Source: Cryptomeria japonica
Lineage: Eukaryota > Streptophyta > Pinopsida > Cupressales > Cupressaceae
DNA length: 64,000 nt
Reading direction: 5' to 3'
NCBI RefSeq assembly: GCF_030272615.1
Contig: NC_081409.1
Coordinates: 25,493,406-25,557,405, forward strand
Part shown: in pieces, positions 1 to 10,114 of the stretch
Layout: each line of letters starts with the position of its first letter
How positions within the stretch are numbered: position 1 is the stretch's first letter
Made by a program: the position numbers and the translations under genes
The notes under the pieces: model-generated
The model's input: the letters and a program-made list of their open reading frames with translations, nothing else
Told to the model about the DNA's origin: nothing
The model's database searches: none

Positions 1-155
1 GATTGTTGCCTCCAAAAATGAAGATTCTAAGCTTATTTCTTCATCCTTTCAACCTTAATCAACTTCAAAAGGCAAGGACACACCTCTTCACACCCATCCA
101 AGCCATAAAAACCAAAAGTTTGACTTGACCTGCAAGGAAAATTGGTGTTTTTAGG

Positions 156-1412
156 AATTTCGCTCTAAACCCTTTGGAAGGGTGAGGAGCGAAATTCAAG
201 TTTCTGCTCAATTCCTTCAAGTTTGAAGATCACCAATCAGTCAAAGTCACTCCTAAGGACATTTCCAATCTCAATTCATCTTGGTCCACACTTGTCTTGG
301 CATAAAATTTGGGGAAAAGAGAGGTTTTGGGGAATTTCGCTCTGGACCCTTTGGAAGGGTCAGGAGCGAAATTCCCATTCTAGGCTTGGTATTTCATCTT
401 TTCAACTCCAATCTTCTCTGGAAGGCAAACATACACCACTCTTGCTCAAGGAACAAGGTTTGTGGCCTAAACATGGAAGCAAAAAGAGGTTTATCAAGAA
501 TTTCGCTCTGGACCCTTTGGAAGGGTCAAGAACGAAAATCTTGTTTTAGGCAAAATCTTCATCTTTCAATGCGTCCAACTACTTCTCAAGGCAAGAACAT
601 ACCAATCTACCCTCCAGCATGCCTTGGACTCCAACGCCTAGCCAAAACAAGGAAGCAAATGAGATTTATAAGGATTTTCGCTCTGGACCCTTTGGAAGGG
701 TCAAGAGCGAAATTCCCACTTTGGGTTGATTTTGACTACTCCATCGCCTCAATCCAATTTTCAAAGGCAAGAACACATCAAAGTCTTTCCAACCATGCCA
801 CAAAACTCAAGAATTTGACCATCTCCAAGAAGAAAATATGAGTTTCCAAGAATTTCGCTCTGGACCCTTTGGAAGGGTCAGGAGAGAAATTCTAGTTTAA
901 GGACAAAATCCTTCACATTTTTACATCCCATCACTTCAAAAGGCAAAGACATGCTAATCCACTCCCAAATATGTCCAAGGAACTAGAATGTTGGTTTAAA
1001 CAAGGAAGAAAATGAGGTTTGTGGGTAATTTCGCTATGGACCCTTTGGAAGGGTCAAGAGCGAAATTTCCATTCTTGGACAAAACCCTCACTTTTCAATA
1101 CTTTCAATCACTTCCTTAGGCAAGAACGTGACCAATTTACCCCCACCATGTCCAAGGAACAAGGATGTTAGCCCAAACAAGGGAGAAAATAGTGTCTAGG
1201 GAGAATTTTGCTCTAGACCCTTTGGAAGGGTCAGGAGCGAAATTCACATTTAGGCTCAAATCTTGACTTCATTTCTCACATTTCTTCATCCAAACGAGTG
1301 TTTTGCCACCAATAATGTCTGGTAATGAGTTAGTTCTAAGTTTGGGTCCAAGTAGAATGTCTTATGGAGAATTTCGCTCTAGACCCTTTGGAAGGGTCAA
1401 GAGCGAAATTTG
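156..1412. repeat. Array of 8 regularly spaced palindromes (copy A)
   Basis: Eight units start at about 156, 333, 499, 674, 851, 1027, 1204 and 1370, giving spacings of 177, 166, 175, 177, 176, 177 and 166 bp. Each unit is a roughly 40-bp imperfect palindrome with outer arms AATTTCGCTC / GAGCGAAATT and inner stem GACCCTT-TGG-AAGGGTC. Sequence between units is diverged but shares words such as AAGGCAAG and CAAGGA, so this is an old tandem array of about 173-bp units whose palindrome is the best-preserved part. Confidence 0.9.
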
Positions 1413-1441
1413 ACATTTTAGTCTCTTCGTCAAGATTCATG

Positions 1442-1515
1442 TATGGAATATAACATTTAAGTATAAGAAAGAAGAAAGATGTAAGGATTTCTTATACTTT
1501 AAGTTATATTCCATA
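1442..1515. repeat. Long inverted repeat in copy A
   Basis: The left arm begins TATGGAATATAAC and the right arm ends GTTATATTCCATA. About 28 bp per arm pair almost completely around a short loop. The same structure sits at the matching place in copies B (4807-4868) and C (10977-11053). Confidence 0.85.
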
Positions 1516-2240
1516 TATACTGTCAAGATGTTTGAGAGTGGTTTCGGACCTCCAGGAGTTATAATGCAAAATCTAGTTTTTGGAGGATTCTTCAATTTTC
1601 TAGACAGTCAAATTTCAGGACATTTGAAGATCAAGATGACATTCCAGACTTCATCACTCACCAATTTGACCTAACTCAGACCTTCAAAGATGATATTCAC
1701 TCACCAAGCTTCATTGACCTCCTGAAACTCAAACAAGACACTATTAGCAACAAGAGCAAAACTAGGCCTAAGGGAGACTTTCAAAGAAACCCTAACCTGG
1801 AGCACCTGCTGACTCCCCTTGGCTCAAGCAGAGTCTGCCATCCTAGTGATCCCCCTGGAGACACTCAAAATGCAAAGGCTAACAGACAAAACCCTAAAAA
1901 CCTAGAAAGCAAACCCCAGAAAGCAAAAAAAAAAAAGTAGGGGTCCCCATTTGCAATGGGGTGATGTGTGAATACGTCACAATAGGTAGGTACACCGAAG
2001 TTTGTGTCGTCCCCGATAAACTAGGTACATTGAATCTGGACATGTGGAGTTGGACCAATCTGACTGGAGGAAAAGTGACTAGGATGCCACCTTGTCTGAC
2101 ATTTGTATCTTGGTTGATCCTCCTTTGTCCTTGATGTGATGAATGATGTACCTCCTTTACTCCCATGTGCTTGATGAGGCTTCCTTACTGTCAAGTCTTC
2201 CTTCTCCGATAGCATACCTCGCCTTGAAGTGTTGGTAAAG

Positions 2241-2435
2241 TCATTCTTCTCTGTCATCATGTGGGTCTTTTGTGTGGTAGAATGGAGTCTTTTGAGGATA
2301 GCCTGGAACTCTTCGAACACTTGTAGTCTTCCAACGCTTCAAAACACCTTGAGTCCTCCTCCATGCCTTTGAAGTGCCCTTGATAATGATGGGCTTAGAA
2401 TAGGTCGGCCTTGTCCTGGCTTGATACTCTTCCAT
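2241..2435 (-). CDS. Small basic reading frame inside LTR copy B
   Basis: A 64-residue frame begins at an ATG directly after a TTTTGCAG acceptor-like site in the reverse complement. It is rich in Arg, Lys and Thr, with no recognised domain. Its place in the LTR matches the long frame of copy D (24776-27976) and a short basic frame in copy C near 12675-12833, so it may be the remnant or minimal form of that internal gene. Coding status is unproven. Confidence 0.25.
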   Translation of the reverse strand: MEEYQARTRPTYSKPIIIKGTSKAWRRTQGVLKRWKTTSVRRVPGYPQKTPFYHTKDPHDDREE

Positions 2436-2574
2436 CTGCAAAACAAACCAAAAGATGATCAAGTACACATGGTATACTTATCCTGTTCATAGCATTTCTT
2501 ACCTTAAATTATTAACAAGAAGGCATCGAGATAGAATTTGCCTTAGAATCCTCCCCAGGGACAGGCCCTATAAG

Positions 2575-4776
2575 AATTTCGCTCTAGACCCTTTGAAAGG
2601 GTCAAGAACGAAATTTGCATTTTAACTCAAATTTCATCATCTCCTTACCTTGAACTTCTCTTGACCTTTGAATCACTTTCTCCTGAAGACATCATTGATT
2701 TGACCTCCAAAAAGACCAAAAAAGAGGATTTCGCTTTGGACCTTGGCCAAGGACAGGACCTATAAGGAATTTCGCTTTGGACCCTTTGGAAGAGTCGGAA
2801 GCGAAATTTGCATTTTAGGACAAAATCTTCACATTTTGTGACTACAACTTGCTCAAATGCATGTCTAAGGATGTTTCTAATCTCAATCAATACTAGGTTT
2901 GATGCAAAATTGGAGCAAGGTGGAGTTTTTAAGGAGCGAAATTCACATTCTAGGACAAATTCTATCATTTCTCTACTCCAAAATGCCTTCCAAGGCAAGC
3001 ATACACTAGTCTTCTCTCCATCAAGGCATGGGAATCGATCTCTTAATCTCAATCATGGGCAAATTTGGTGATTTTGGGAATTTCGCTCTGGACCCTTTGG
3101 AAGGGTTAGGAGCGAAATTCTTGATTTGCTTGTTTTCCTTCACCTTTATCTATCCTTCTCACTTTCATCTACCTTGACTCTCTATTTGGATCCTTCTCCC
3201 ATGCATGCAACACTTGCTTGACCCTCAAAATGGCCAGAAAGGAGAATTTCACTAACAATCATGGCCAGGGACGGGACCTATTTAGGATTTCGCTCTGGAC
3301 CCTTTGGAAGGGTCAAGAGCAAAATCCTAGTTTAAGCTCAAAATCTTGATCATTGGTGGCCACAATCAACTCAGAGGCATGCCTAGGGGTCCTTCCAAGC
3401 TCAATCTACCTTGATCCACACTTAGCTTGACACAAAAATGGAAGGAAAAGAGGGATTTTGGGAATTTCGCTCTGGACCCTTTGGAAGGGTTAAGAGCGAA
3501 ATTCTAGTTTTGAGCACATTTCTTCATTCTTTCAACTCCAAACCACCTCAAAAGGCAAGGACACGTTACTCCACACCTATCTATGCCATAAAAACCAAGG
3601 ATTTGACCATCTCCAAGGGAAAATAGGTGTCCTTCAAGAATTTCACTCTGGACCCTTTGGAAGGGTCGGGAGCAAAATTCTAGTTTTAGCTCAATTCCTT
3701 CACGTTTGGTGATCATAAGCAACTCAAAACAATGCCTAAGGACCTCTTCTATCTTGATCCACACTTGGCTAGACACAAAATTGAGAGGAAAAGATAGATT
3801 TTAGGAATTTTGCTCTGGACCCTTTGGAAGGGTCAGGAGCGAAATTCAAGATTGAGGCTTGATTCTTCATTCCCTTCGCCTTCATTCACTTCCTAAGGCA
3901 AAACATGTTGATTTACTTCCAAATACTCCCAAGGAAATAAGATCTTGGTCCAAACAAGGAAGAACTGGGTGTGTTCTTGGAATTTCGCTTTGGACACTTT
4001 GGAAGGGTCAAGAGCGAACTTCTTGACTAAGGTTGATTTCACACTCCATTGCTTCTCTTTGGCTTCAAGCTAGATCAAACTCACTTCTCCTCACAATAAT
4101 CAAATCCATCTACCATCCTTTTAGCTCAAAACAAGGTCGTTTTCATCATTTTAGGCAAGATAGGGGGTCAAACTGAGGATTTTGCTCTAAACCTAGGCCA
4201 AGGATAGGACCTATAGGGAATTTCGCTTTGGACCCTTTGGAAGGGTCAGGAGCAAAATTCTCCTTTTGGGTTGATTTCTACCACTTCATCGCCTCAAACC
4301 TCTTCTCAAAGGCAAATATGCATCAAAGCCTTCTCAACCATGCCTCAAAAATCCAAAACTTGGCTGTATCAAAGAGCAAAATAGAGGAAAAGTGAATTTT
4401 GTTATGGACCCTTTGGAAGGGTCAGGAGTGAAATTCTCATTTTAGGCTCATTTTCACCTTTTTCCTCCCTTCTTTGGCTTGGATATAACTTATTAGGCCT
4501 CTCCTGATCATCCTCCAGTCCAAGTTAGCATTCACTTCAAGGTTTTGTGAAGATAAAAGGGTCTCATATGAATTTCGCTCTGGACCCTTTGAAAGGGTCA
4601 GGAGTGAAATTCCTCCTTATGCTCAAATCCTGACTTCATTTTCATATTTCTTCACTCCAAATAAGTGTTTGGCCCTCAATAATGCCTGGAATGAGTTAGT
4701 TCTAAGTTTGGATCAAAGTAGAATGTCCTAAGAGGAATTCGCTCTGGACCCTTTGGAAGGGTCAGGAGCGAAATTT
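2575..4776. repeat. Palindrome array of copy B
   Basis: Units start near 2575, 2768, 3079, 3286, 3463, 3639, 3806, 3981, 4219, 4395, 4571 and 4736. Most spacings are 165-177 bp. There is a half unit at about 2929 (right arm only). Extra variant palindromes built on a GGCCAAGG core occur near 2727 and 4170, which accounts for the wider gaps. The core is the same GACCCTT-TGG-AAGGGTC as in copy A. Confidence 0.88.
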
Positions 4777-4806
4777 GACATTTTGGTCTCTCCATCAGGA
4801 TTCATA

Positions 4807-4868
4807 TATGGAATATAACATTTAAGTATAAGAAAGAAGATTTCTTATACTTTGAGTTATATTCCATA
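4807..4868. repeat. Long inverted repeat in copy B
   Basis: Arms TATGGAATATAAC... and ...GTTATATTCCATA with TTAAGTATAAGAAA opposite TTTCTTATACTTT. It is the same element as at 1442-1515, with a shorter loop. Confidence 0.85.
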
Positions 4869-5372
4869 TATACTGCCAGGATGTTTGAGAGTGGTTTCGG
4901 ACCTCCAGGAGTTATATAATGCAAAATCTAGTTTTTGGAGGATTCTTCAATTTTCCAGACTTGGTCAAATTTCAGGATCAGGATGACATTCCAGACAGCC
5001 AAATTTCAGGACATTTGAAGATCAGGATGACATTCCAGACTTCATCACTCACCAATTTGACCCAACTCAGACCTTCAAGAGGATATTCACTCACCAAGCT
5101 TCATTGACCTCCTCAAACTCAAACAAGACACAATTAGCAACAAGAGCAAAACTTTGTCCTAAGGAAGACTTTCAAAGATGACCCTAACCCGGAGCATCCA
5201 CTGACTCACCTTTAGCTAAAACAAAGCCTGCCATCCTAGTGATCCCCCTGGTGACACTCAAAATGCAAAGGCTAATAGACAAAACCCTAAAAACCTAGAA
5301 AGCAAACCCCAAAAAGCAAAAAAAGTAGGGGTCCCCATTTGCAATGGGGCGATGTGTGAATACGTCACAACA

Positions 5373-5850
5373 GGTTGTACATCTTTCCTTTGGGCATGTG
5401 GGTGTTGCAAGATCTTAAATCTGCACTTTCATAAGTCTGAAAACCTCTAGCATTAGCACTCAATACTGCAGATTGGAATTTGATTGAGCTGGTGCAGATT
5501 CAGTGAAGATTTGGAGAGTTAGCAAATAACTTGCAAAATTGCCCCTATTCAAGTTTAGCACCCAGTTTGGTTGCTAGTTATTTTCTGAGTGTTAATTTCA
5601 TGGTTGGAAACCATTTTCAGGTCTGCAAATCATATTACATCTGATTTCAGTTGGTTTGAATAAGATTGAAAAAGATTAGTGATGAATTTGTTCATTAAGT
5701 GCATTATGTTTGCTATCCTATTTGCAATACTTTATGTTCCATTGTATGTTCTCTATGTGAATGAAATCTGAAATCAAAACAATCAGCAAACATTACACAT
5801 TGGTTCCAAACTTGCAACACCAAAAAAAAATTGAGGGCTGCATATTATAG
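5373..5850 (+). mobile_element. Ty3/Gypsy element I, 5' LTR (3' part)
   Basis: From about 5440 this sequence recurs, diverged, at 7680-8320 (shared phrases include ACTGCAGATTGG and CATGGTTGGAAACCATTTTC). It runs up to a primer-binding site at 5851, so it is the downstream part of a 5' LTR. The start is masked by insertion of copy B. The short stretch 5373-5440 is unassigned. Confidence 0.6.
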
Positions 5851-5862
5851 TAGTATCAGAGC
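5851..5862 (+). other. Primer-binding site of Gypsy element I
   Basis: TAGTATCAGAGC differs by one base from the initiator-methionine tRNA complement TGGTATCAGAGC used by many plant LTR elements. It lies immediately after the LTR and about 95 bp before the gag region. Confidence 0.75.
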
Positions 5863-5956
5863 TAACCTTTCTTGCCAGCCTATATTATGCTATAGTATTG
5901 AGATACAATCCTTTCTCTGAGTGAGAAAGAACAAAGATATCTTAACAGGGAACAAA

Positions 5957-7625
5957 TGAGTACTCATTGACAGCCCCCACAAGTTCCAGAAGGTGAAACA
6001 ATTTCAGGTATCCTTGGGATACAGCAGGACCCTCCCAGAGATAGTGACAACACTATATGAGACATGGTGGATAGAGATAAGGGACGACCTAGTTTGTTTG
6101 AGCCCAACTCAAGGATTGAGAGGAAATTTGATACAATGATGGACATGATGGCACTACTTTTGCATAAATTTGGACAAAGTATACCACATTTGACACAAAT
6201 CAATGCTCAGGGAAATCAGAGCAACTCACGAGGCAACCAAACATACAGTGGGGAAAACAGTTCCACAAATGAGCAAAGTAACAATGAGAGGCAACCTATA
6301 GCAGCAGGGTCAACGAAATATGCTTGCTGGGGATTTTTTACTAATCACAGATATAAACTAGAAGCCAAACCAAAAGATAATTTATTTCGTGATATTCTTT
6401 CAAATTACAGGCAGTTTGCTTTTATGTCTAGGGACATGCAACAAGGGTTCTCCAATACAATTTCCATTAAACAAATACTATAGCCAGGGACTGCATTAAA
6501 TTCCTATGATTAATCAATACAAGTATTGAGCATATGGCATACCAAATATCGCTCTAAAATCTGGTTACAAATCCCTGACATGTGCTGATAAAATGAGGCG
6601 CTAAGAATGGCTGAACACAATATGATTTGCTGATGCTGTTGATGATCTGCTCCTGCTGTTGATGTCTGATCAGCGAATCTGAATCCTTGTTCTGAGCTGC
6701 AAACCCTTCTACCTGGCTGTGATATCAACCAAACTGATATTGTTGCCTTCCAATCGCCAAATAAACACCTTCAGCCCTAGTGATAAAGCTTTGAGCAGAT
6801 ATTTATTGCTTCCAGAATGAATTTGAATGCTGTTGCAGACCTGGGGCTACATCCAGAACTGCTGGTAACAGGGGTTTCTTCCTGCTTGAATACTAAATTG
6901 CAGAGAACTCATAAATCGATAAAAGAAGACCATAATGAATGATTTCTTTGGTGAATCGACCCCTTAAATAATAACTCCATGCTCTCCAAAAAAGCCATCG
7001 ATTGCCTCTAGAAGACTCCTCATTAGTGACTTAGGCAAAAAATATAAGTTGTATTAACTATTAAATGACCCCCAAGTATGGTCGCCTAGGAGAGAACGTT
7101 ATAACTTTAAAATGGCCCCAACTTAAGTCATAACGAATAATTAAAATATTTATGCACATTACTTAAGCTTTTCGGCCTTATTTTAATTATTCACTCATTC
7201 CTTATTAGATTTTGCCTTAGCTCCAAATTGGGAACATTACAGTCAAGTACAGTACCTAGGCCTTTCCAACCCACTTTTATACAAAGCGATGCATTACAAG
7301 TTGCTTATGAGACTCCTCTACTATTGGTAGATGAGTTGCAGAATGCTTGTGCAGAATATGACACCCTTCTTGAAGCTCTTAAAAACAATTTGATTTTCAA
7401 TGAGTTCGTGGAACAAAACAAGAAGAAAGGTGGAGGAAGAGCTGATCATAGAGGACCAGCAATTGAAAGGGACCTACAACAAACATTGGGCAAGGTTACA
7501 CTTGCTCATTTTGATGGTACTGACAAATGCACAGCTAGAGCATGGGTATAGAAGTTGGACAATTACCTAGCTCTTAGACCTATGGCTGAGCATGAGGCAA
7601 TTAAGTTTGCCACTCTACACAAGAG
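5957..7625 (+). pseudogene. Gypsy element I gag, broken
   Basis: Remains of a Ty3/Gypsy gag. The first part (5957-6483) has stops from the start and is Asn/Gln rich. The second (about 7242-7625) contains KVTLAHFDGTDKCTARAW followed by a stop and KLDNYLALRP, then EAIKFATLH; this is the block characteristic of plant Gypsy capsid regions. A TAG at 7549-7551 interrupts it at the position of an expected Gln. About 750 bp (6484-7241) of non-gag sequence ending GGGAACATTACA separates the halves and looks like a solo LTR insertion. Neighbours are the PBS upstream and pol fragments of the same element downstream (8980-9561 and 16070-16425). Confidence 0.7.
6484..7241 (-). mobile_element. Probable solo LTR inserted in gag
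   Basis: The right edge ACATTACA at 7241 meets resumed gag sequence. The reverse complement would start TGTAATGTTCCC, resembling the ends of LTR E and LTR F. A TATA-like AT stretch on the minus strand lies near 6965-6975. The left edge and a target duplication could not be confirmed. Confidence 0.4.
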
Positions 7626-8330
7626 TTCCAAAACTTACCTGGACTCGGCAAGTCCCAAGTCAAGTCACCCTCGCCGAGTCCTAACACTGCAGATTGGAGT
7701 TTGATTGAGCGGGAGCAGATTCGGTGAAGGTTTGGAGACTTAGCAAATATCTAGCAAATCACCCCTGTTCAAGTTTAGTGCCCAGTTTGGCTGCTGGTTA
7801 TTTTCTAAGAGTTAATTTCATGGTTGGAAACCATTTTCATGTCTGCAAATTGTATTACATCTGATGTCAGTTGGTTTGAATAAGATTGAAAAAGATTAAT
7901 GATGAATTTGTTCATTTGTTGCATTATGTTTGCTATCCTATTTGCAATATTTTACGTTCCATTGTATATTCTCTATGAATGATATCTAGCAAATATCTAG
8001 CAAATCACCCCTGTTCAAGTTTAGCGCCCAGTTCGGTTGCTGGTTATTTTCTAAGAGTGAATTTCATGGTTGGAAACCATTTTCAGGTCTGCAAATTGTA
8101 TTACATCTGATGTCAGTTGGTTTGAATAAGATTGAAAAAGATTAATGATGAATTTGTTGCATTATGTTTGCTATCCTATTTGCAATATTTTATGTTCCGT
8201 TGTATATTCTCTATGAATGATATCTGAAATCAAAACAATCTTCAAACATTACAAATTGGTTCCAAACTCGCAACACTAAAAAAAAAATTCAAGGCTGCAT
8301 ATTAAATTTTCCGTGTCCAATGGCCACTTT
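7626..8330 (+). mobile_element. Gypsy I-type LTR fragment with internal tandem duplication
   Basis: This is a second copy of the LTR seen at 5440-5850. A block starting TAGCAAATATCTAGCAAATC occurs at 7741 and again at 7987, so about 246 bp is duplicated in tandem. It ends with the same A-rich run and GGCTGCATATTA that precede the PBS at 5851, but here no PBS follows. It interrupts the gag reading region at about 7625. Confidence 0.55.
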
Positions 8331-8979
8331 CTACCAATCTGATGGCCAAGTTGCTTCCTATCTAACCCTCACTTCCATCTTCAATTCCAATGTGTTCATG
8401 TGGACAAGAAAGGTATTCCAAACATGATGTAAGCTATTTGATAATTACGTCTTGAGCTGAATAACATCTTCATGCAACTCCATAGCTGCAAAGATTTATT
8501 TTTGCTGTCCAGCAGTAATTAGTGATGAGAATATGAATAATAAGATGTTGAAACTGAAACACTTCATCTACAGAAGCAACCTTAGAAGACCCTTCACTAT
8601 AGCACCTGAAATCAGTTTTCAACCTGCAATAATCAGAAAACAGAAGCTATTTTCTGCTATGAAGAGCAGAAACAAACTTATTTATGAGTTTGAATGAATG
8701 GCAACTTGCATATATAGGCAGTTCATGATTTAAATCCAGCTTTCCCTTGACATGGGCTGACTACAGTGAGGGGGGCACCATGTTTGTTTTTCTTTTGCTT
8801 TAACTTCTACACTTAAGCATGTAAATCTCACAATGTTGACCAGGGAGTATGGCAGAGTTTTAAGGTGACCACATCAAGGGAAAAGCACACCATCTTGTTA
8901 TGTTTTCAAATTCACTTTAGCTTGAGCACCATGCCACTCCTAAAAAATGCCTAGGGATTTTAGAGGGCACAAAAGTTGA
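8331..8979. other. Unassigned stretch, perhaps an LTR fragment
   Basis: No coding signal. A CTATATATGC-like TATA box read on the minus strand (about 8706-8718) suggests a decayed minus-strand LTR between the Gypsy LTR fragment and the Gypsy RT remnant. Confidence 0.3.
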
Positions 8980-9561
8980 AATTCATATGGTTACAACTTG
9001 TACTTGGTTTTTCACGTGTAACTTGGACAATAACTAAGTTACTAGAGGTGGTTCCAAAGCAAGGTTCATCTAGACAACCACACAACAAAAAGAATTTGAG
9101 GTATTCAAAAGCAAACCCTGTTCCACACCAGTAATGTTCTATCAGATCTTCAACAACAATTCCAGATCGAGACCAATGCACCAAATATGCACTTGGAGCA
9201 GTCCTCACTCAACACGGTCATCCGATTACATACCAAAGTGAAACATTTATAAGCTGCCCAACATATGAACCTGAGCTTTATGCCATCGTGCATGTATGTA
9301 AGCATTGGAAACATTATATCTTGAGCAAGGAGACTGTGATCTACACAGATAAAAAGCTACTTCAATTCTTACACAATTAACACAAGTTGCAATAAGTACA
9401 ACATCATAAATGGTCTTCTTATCTTTAGCAGTTCCAATTGAACATCAAGCATAAGAAGTGAAGTACCAATCTAGCTGTAGATTGTCTGAGCAGGATGGAC
9501 ATCTCTACTACCTTGGGCACTTGTGCATTTTGCATGAGATAGAGTGACAAGAATTGATTTG
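8980..9561 (+). pseudogene. Gypsy element I pol: RT end and RNase H, broken
   Basis: Translation with frame changes gives RGGSKARFI, TTTQQKEFEVFKSKP and then VLTQHGHPITYQSETF, PTYEPELYAIVHVCKHW, HYILSKETVIYTDKK and LAVDCLSR. These blocks mark the end of reverse transcriptase and the RNase H domain of Ty3/Gypsy pol. Several stops and at least two frameshifts make it inactive. The remnant ends where LTR E is inserted (target GGAGG at 9562-9566), and the same element resumes after 15961 with integrase. Confidence 0.8.
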
Positions 9562-10114
9562 GGAGGTGTAATATCCCCAATAATTTTTTTATTTTTTTTA
9601 CCAGTTTTACCACACACCAAACACCCGTTAGGGTTAGAATAAGAAATCCAAAACCAGTAAGAAGGAACCTGTTGTGACGTTTTCACACATCGCCCCATTG
9701 CAAATGGGGACCCTTGTTTTTTGCTCGTTTTGTTCGTTTTCGCTTTGCTTTTTTTAGGGTTTTGTTAGTTTGTTAGTTGTCTGGATTTAGGGTCAAGCCT
9801 TAGGGTTTTAATTACCGTCTTTTCAGGCCAGAATCCAGTCGGTTTTGGGAGCTTTTTGAATTTCCTTTTCTAGAATGCAAATTTTGAATGAAATGAATTC
9901 GCCAGAATGGTCTAATTTTCAATTGGAATGTTGATGCAAAGCTTAAATTTGTCTAAGTGTTGAAGATGAAATGTGAATTTTTGTCCAATTGAATATTTTT
10001 GACCAAATTTTGACTTTTTTGAATTTTGATCCTAGGCATTTCAAATGATTTGTTTTCGCCTTGTGAAGTGATAAAATGTGTAAAATCATGATATTTTGGC
10101 CGGTAGGAGCAAAA

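Larger units (their letters stand above)
1..1984 (-). mobile_element. Palindromic LTR copy A (cut by window edge)
   Basis: Minus-strand LTR of a family seen four times here (A-D). Its outer end is at 1984: the reverse complement reads TATTGTGACG, against TGTTGTGACG in copy C, so the terminal TG has become TA. Just inside lies the family's terminal palindrome (near 1948-1964, CCCCATTTGCAATGGGG). Further in are a long inverted repeat (1442-1515) and eight regularly spaced palindromes (156-1410). No protein is encoded. Position 1985 onward resumes a different part of the same family, matching the reverse complement of 12937-13000 in copy C, so A is inserted inside copy B. The other end and its target duplication lie outside the window. 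The termini are clear by comparison with C; whether this is a solo LTR or one LTR of a longer element cannot be told. Confidence 0.75.
1985..5372 (-). mobile_element. Palindromic LTR copy B, hosting copy A
   Basis: Minus-strand copy of the same LTR family. The outer end at 5372 is intact: the plus strand ends CGTCACAACA, the reverse complement of the family start TGTTGTGACG. Moving inward come the terminal palindrome, an inverted repeat (4807-4868), a palindrome array (2575-4776), then a part matching copy C around 12660-13000 (1985-2465). Copy A interrupts B at 1984/1985, with GGTAG at 1985-1989 as a candidate target duplication. The rest of B lies left of the window. Reading inward, a splice-acceptor-like TTTTGCAG precedes an ATG at 2435, opening a 64-residue basic frame (2241-2435) at the position where copy D has its long frame. 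The target repeat after 5372 would be GGTTG, but the other end is not available to confirm it. Confidence 0.7.

Noticed and set aside
281-841. 186-residue plus-strand frame
   Set aside because: Its repeated phrase (FRSGPFGRVRSE) is just the translated palindrome unit; antisense to the LTR.
2645-3052. 135-residue minus-strand frame
   Set aside because: Spans palindrome units of LTR B; repetitive and without coding features.
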